64,000 nt of DNA. Origin: RYN-133 sp963785425 (GTDB lineage Bacteria > Actinomycetota > Actinomycetes > Mycobacteriales > Jatrophihabitantaceae). Where the stretch lies: positions 744,001 through 808,000 of the forward strand of contig CAWAVG010000002.1 of assembly GCA_963785425.1 (NCBI GenBank), read 5' to 3'. The position numbers and the translations under genes are program-made. Of the stretch, positions 60,372 through 64,000 are shown piece after piece. Numbering within the stretch: the stretch's first letter is position 1; each line of letters opens with the position of its first letter. Below the pieces are notes generated by a model. The model was not told where the DNA came from and made no database searches. It was given only the letters and a program-made list of their open reading frames with translations.

Positions 60372-62407
60372 GTGAAGGCGGCGAACGACACCGTCCCGCG
60401 GCGCATCGGCCGCGTGGCGGTGGGCGTGCTCGCCGCCGTCGTGGTCGTGGGCACCGTGGTCACCTGGTCGCTGCTCCGCTCGGCCGACAAGGTCGACCAG
60501 CTCTCGACCGGCTACGGCCCGGCGGCCGACGCGAACGCCGCGGCGCTCACCTACATGCTCGACGTCGAGACTGCGATCCGTGGCTACGCGCTCACCGGCA
60601 GCCCCGCCTCGCTCGGCCCTTATCACCGGGCGATCGACCGGGTGCTGCCGTCGATCGATGCAGTGCGCGCGGCCGTCCACTCGGTCGGCGACGGTTCTCT
60701 CGACCGGGTGATCATGCGCGAACGGCGCACCGCGCAGGACTGGCTCGCACCGGGTCGGGCGTCCCGCGGCGCGCAGCGTCGTCGATGCGCGACGCGAGGT
60801 GCAGACGACCTCGGCGCGAGTTGCGCTTCGACACCTTCCGCCGCGCCAACACCGCGGTCGCGGCGAGGCTGGACGCGACCCGGCGCAGCCTGCGTTCGGA
60901 CTCCGAAGCACTGTCGACCTGGATCGTGCCGATCGCGATCGTCGCGGTGCTGCTCGTGCTGCTCGCGTGCGGGTACTTCACCCTGCGCACCGCGCGATCG
61001 GTGTCGCGGCCGCTCACCGCGCTGTCGGGGGTCATGCGCCGCCTCGAGGACGGCGATCTGTCCGCGCGGGCGGACGAGTCGACCGGGCCGATGGAGGTGC
61101 GCGCGGCATCGGCCGCGGTCAACAGCCTGGCGATCGAGCGCAGCCGTGCCGCCGAGCAACAACGCACCGACGAGCGCCTGCGTACAGAGGTGCGCGAACT
61201 GACCGCGGCGGTGCGCATCGGCCAGGACGCCCAGGCCGTCGCGCGGACCCTCGTCGCGGGCCTCGGACGGGTGTTCGCGCTCGACGTGGTCTGGCTGATC
61301 ACCTTCGCCGACGGCCGCGTGCCCGTGCTCACCGAGCGGTGGCGTCGCGAGGACGTCCAGACCCAGCGTCCCAGCCCGGGCAGCGATGAACTGCTGCTGC
61401 AGGGACTCGCGAACCGGTTGTGGCATGCCGGCACGGTCATCGGGATTCCTGATCACCAGGCACAGGCCGACACCGACCGCGTCGAGGTGGTGTCGCAGAT
61501 CGGCGCCGCGCGTGCGTCGGCGATCGCAGCGATCGGGGAGGGCAACTCGGCGATCGGGTTGCTGTGGCTGGCGAGCACGTCCGGACCGCGGGCGTGGAGC
61601 ACCGTCGAACTCGGCCTGATCCAGCATGTCGCGGCCGAACTCGCGCAGAGCCTCGTCCAGAATCACGTGCTCTCGCAACAGCGTTCGGCGATGCGCCGGC
61701 TGCGCGAGGCGGACGAGGCGAAGACCGCCCTGGTGTCGACCGTGTCGCACGAGTTGCGCACGCCGCTTACCTCGATCATCGGCTACCTCGACCTGCTGCT
61801 CGACACCTACGGCGAGGAGCTCGATGCCGACGTGATCGAGATGTTGCACGTGATCGAGCGCAACGCGACGCGACTGCGCTCGATGATCGAGGAGCTGCTG
61901 CGCCAGTCCGACGCCGAGGTCGACAGGCGGCTCAGCGCGCTCGACCGGATCGACGTCGCGCGCGTCCTCGACGACGTGCGCGAGACGATCGCACCGCTGG
62001 CGGCCAACGCTGAACTGGAGCTCGATGTGCGCCGTCCCGACATCGGCACGGTGATCATCGACGGCGACGAGCGTGAGCTGACCCAGGCGCTGATCAACCT
62101 GGCGGCGAACGCCGTGAAGTTCACCAAGCCGGGCGGCCGGGTAACCGTGGCAGCCGGTCGCGACGGCGAGGGCGTCGAGGTGCGGGTGAGCGACAGCGGC
62201 ATCGGCATTCCCGAGGACGAGATCCCGCACCTGTTCGAACGGTTCTTCCGCGCGCGCAACGCGCGTTCGGCGGTGATCCCGGGAACCGGACTGGGGCTGT
62301 CGATCGTCGCCGACATCGTCGCCCGCCACCACGGCTCGATCGAGGTCGAATCCACGTTGGGAATGGGGACGAGTTTCCTGATCCGACTCCCGCTCGCCGC
62401 GGCGTGA
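60372..62407 (+). CDS. Sensor histidine kinase (CHASE3-like, HAMP, GAF, HisKA, HATPase), two frame breaks
   Basis: GTG 60372 follows GGGAGGGG. The corrected 677-residue protein has a first membrane helix (VAVGVLAAVVVVGTVVTWSLL), a CHASE3-like outside domain (DVETAIRGYALTGSPASLGPY), a second helix (IVPIAIVAVLLVLLACGYFTL), HAMP (RPLTALSGVMRRLEDGDL), a GAF-like sensor domain, HisKA with VSHELRTPLTSIIGYL (phospho-His) and HATPase with NLAANAVKFT, SDSGIGIPEDEI, FERFFR and GTGLGLSIV. Two one-base insertions near 60770 and 60817 break the frame between the outside domain parts. No response-regulator gene is adjacent, so it is an orphan kinase in this window. Confidence 0.85.
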
Positions 62408-62460
62408 GCTGCCCCGGAGCGGCCCACGGGGCTGGTACCGTCGAGGTCAGGCCGTCGATC

Positions 62461-62600
62461 CCGCGTGGGAGAGCTGTCAGGCAGTCAGGCAGCGCCGAAG
62501 GGGCAACCTCCCCGGAACCTCTCAGGCACCAGGACCACGCGGAGCAGGCCAGTCTGGAGGGCTCGTCCCGACAGAAGGGGAAGCCACGCGCCGTCCCGGC
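62461..62600 (+). promoter_or_regulatory. Glycine riboswitch upstream of gcvP
   Basis: The aptamer is closed by a perfect 8-bp helix, CCGCGTGG (62461-62468) with CCACGCGG (62535-62542). Inside it, GGGAGAGC, GCGCCGAAGGGGCAACCTCC, CCCGGAACCTCTCAGGCACC and AGGACC are the conserved glycine-aptamer elements. A second full aptamer is not visible; the following 60 bases hold only partial stems, so this looks like a singlet form. It sits between the kinase and gcvP and would switch gcvP on with glycine. Confidence 0.88.
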
Positions 62601-62629
62601 GTGAGGTTTCGCCCGACGTTGGAGAGCCC

Positions 62630-64000
<1,371 letters not shown>

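Overview
The window is a very GC-rich actinobacterial chromosome segment made almost entirely of conserved housekeeping genes. Three things point to the high-GC Gram-positives: the 16S, 23S and 5S genes are of actinobacterial type with no tRNA in the 16S-23S spacer; there are many GTG starts and ATGA/GTGA overlaps; and the gene order matches two Mycobacterium tuberculosis blocks. From memory of that genome, these are roughly pheS-pheT-arg-tyrS-tlyA-recN-pyrG-xerD-scpA-der (Rv1649 to Rv1713) and pgsA2-sbp-gcvH-garA-ftsR-gcvB (Rv1822 to Rv1832). The sequence suggests a non-mycobacterial order such as the Frankia/Jatrophihabitans/Sporichthya area, but I cannot assign a genus by eye.

Layout. 0-7 kb: cell-wall LCP ligase, hisE-hisG, a PH-domain membrane protein, then an acetate uptake and activation pair (satP-type channel, acs). 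7-10 kb: translation operon infC-rpmI-rplT with a TrmH-type rRNA methyltransferase; infC appears to start at AUC. 10-14 kb: pheS-pheT. 14.5-23 kb: complete arginine operon argC-J-B-D-F-R-G-H with candidate ARG boxes. 23-25 kb: a 3-methyladenine glycosylase and tyrS. 25-30.8 kb: one rRNA operon with tandem promoters, RNase III-type processing stems and a terminator. 30.8-45.5 kb: TPR protein, HAD phosphatase, tlyA, nadK, recN, steA-steB, pyrG, NUDIX hydrolase and xerD. 45.5-53 kb: ParA-like ATPase, ribbon-helix-helix protein, scpA-scpB, pseudouridine synthase, chorismate mutase, cmk and der, with a reverse-strand sigma factor and membrane-protein pair. 53-54.3 kb: tRNA-Pro, a secreted protein gene, and a degenerate second tRNA-Pro. 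54.3-64 kb: CDP-alcohol phosphatidyltransferase, DUF881-Sbp-DUF881, gcvH, a zinc-ribbon FHA protein, ftsR, a bifunctional nuclease, a second MerR regulator, a histidine kinase, and a glycine riboswitch driving gcvP, which runs off the end.

The most important practical feature is a large number of single-base frame breaks. I count about 34, roughly 25 apparent one-base insertions and 9 deletions. Nineteen lie in argC, argJ, argB, argD, argF and argG within 7 kb. Removing or adding one base at each restores full-length proteins with all catalytic motifs. That, the insertion bias, and the presence of breaks in essential genes (cmk, rpmI, scpB) make sequencing or assembly error the likeliest cause. 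The affected genes are annotated as single CDSs spanning the breaks.

No phage, insertion sequence, CRISPR array or defence system is visible. The best candidates for something not yet described are a cluster of DnaA-box-like repeats upstream of the FHA gene, the tRNA-Pro / secreted gene / pseudo-tRNA islet at the join of the two conserved blocks, a perfect 9-bp palindrome beside the second MerR gene, and the spread of in-frame microsatellite expansions in housekeeping proteins.
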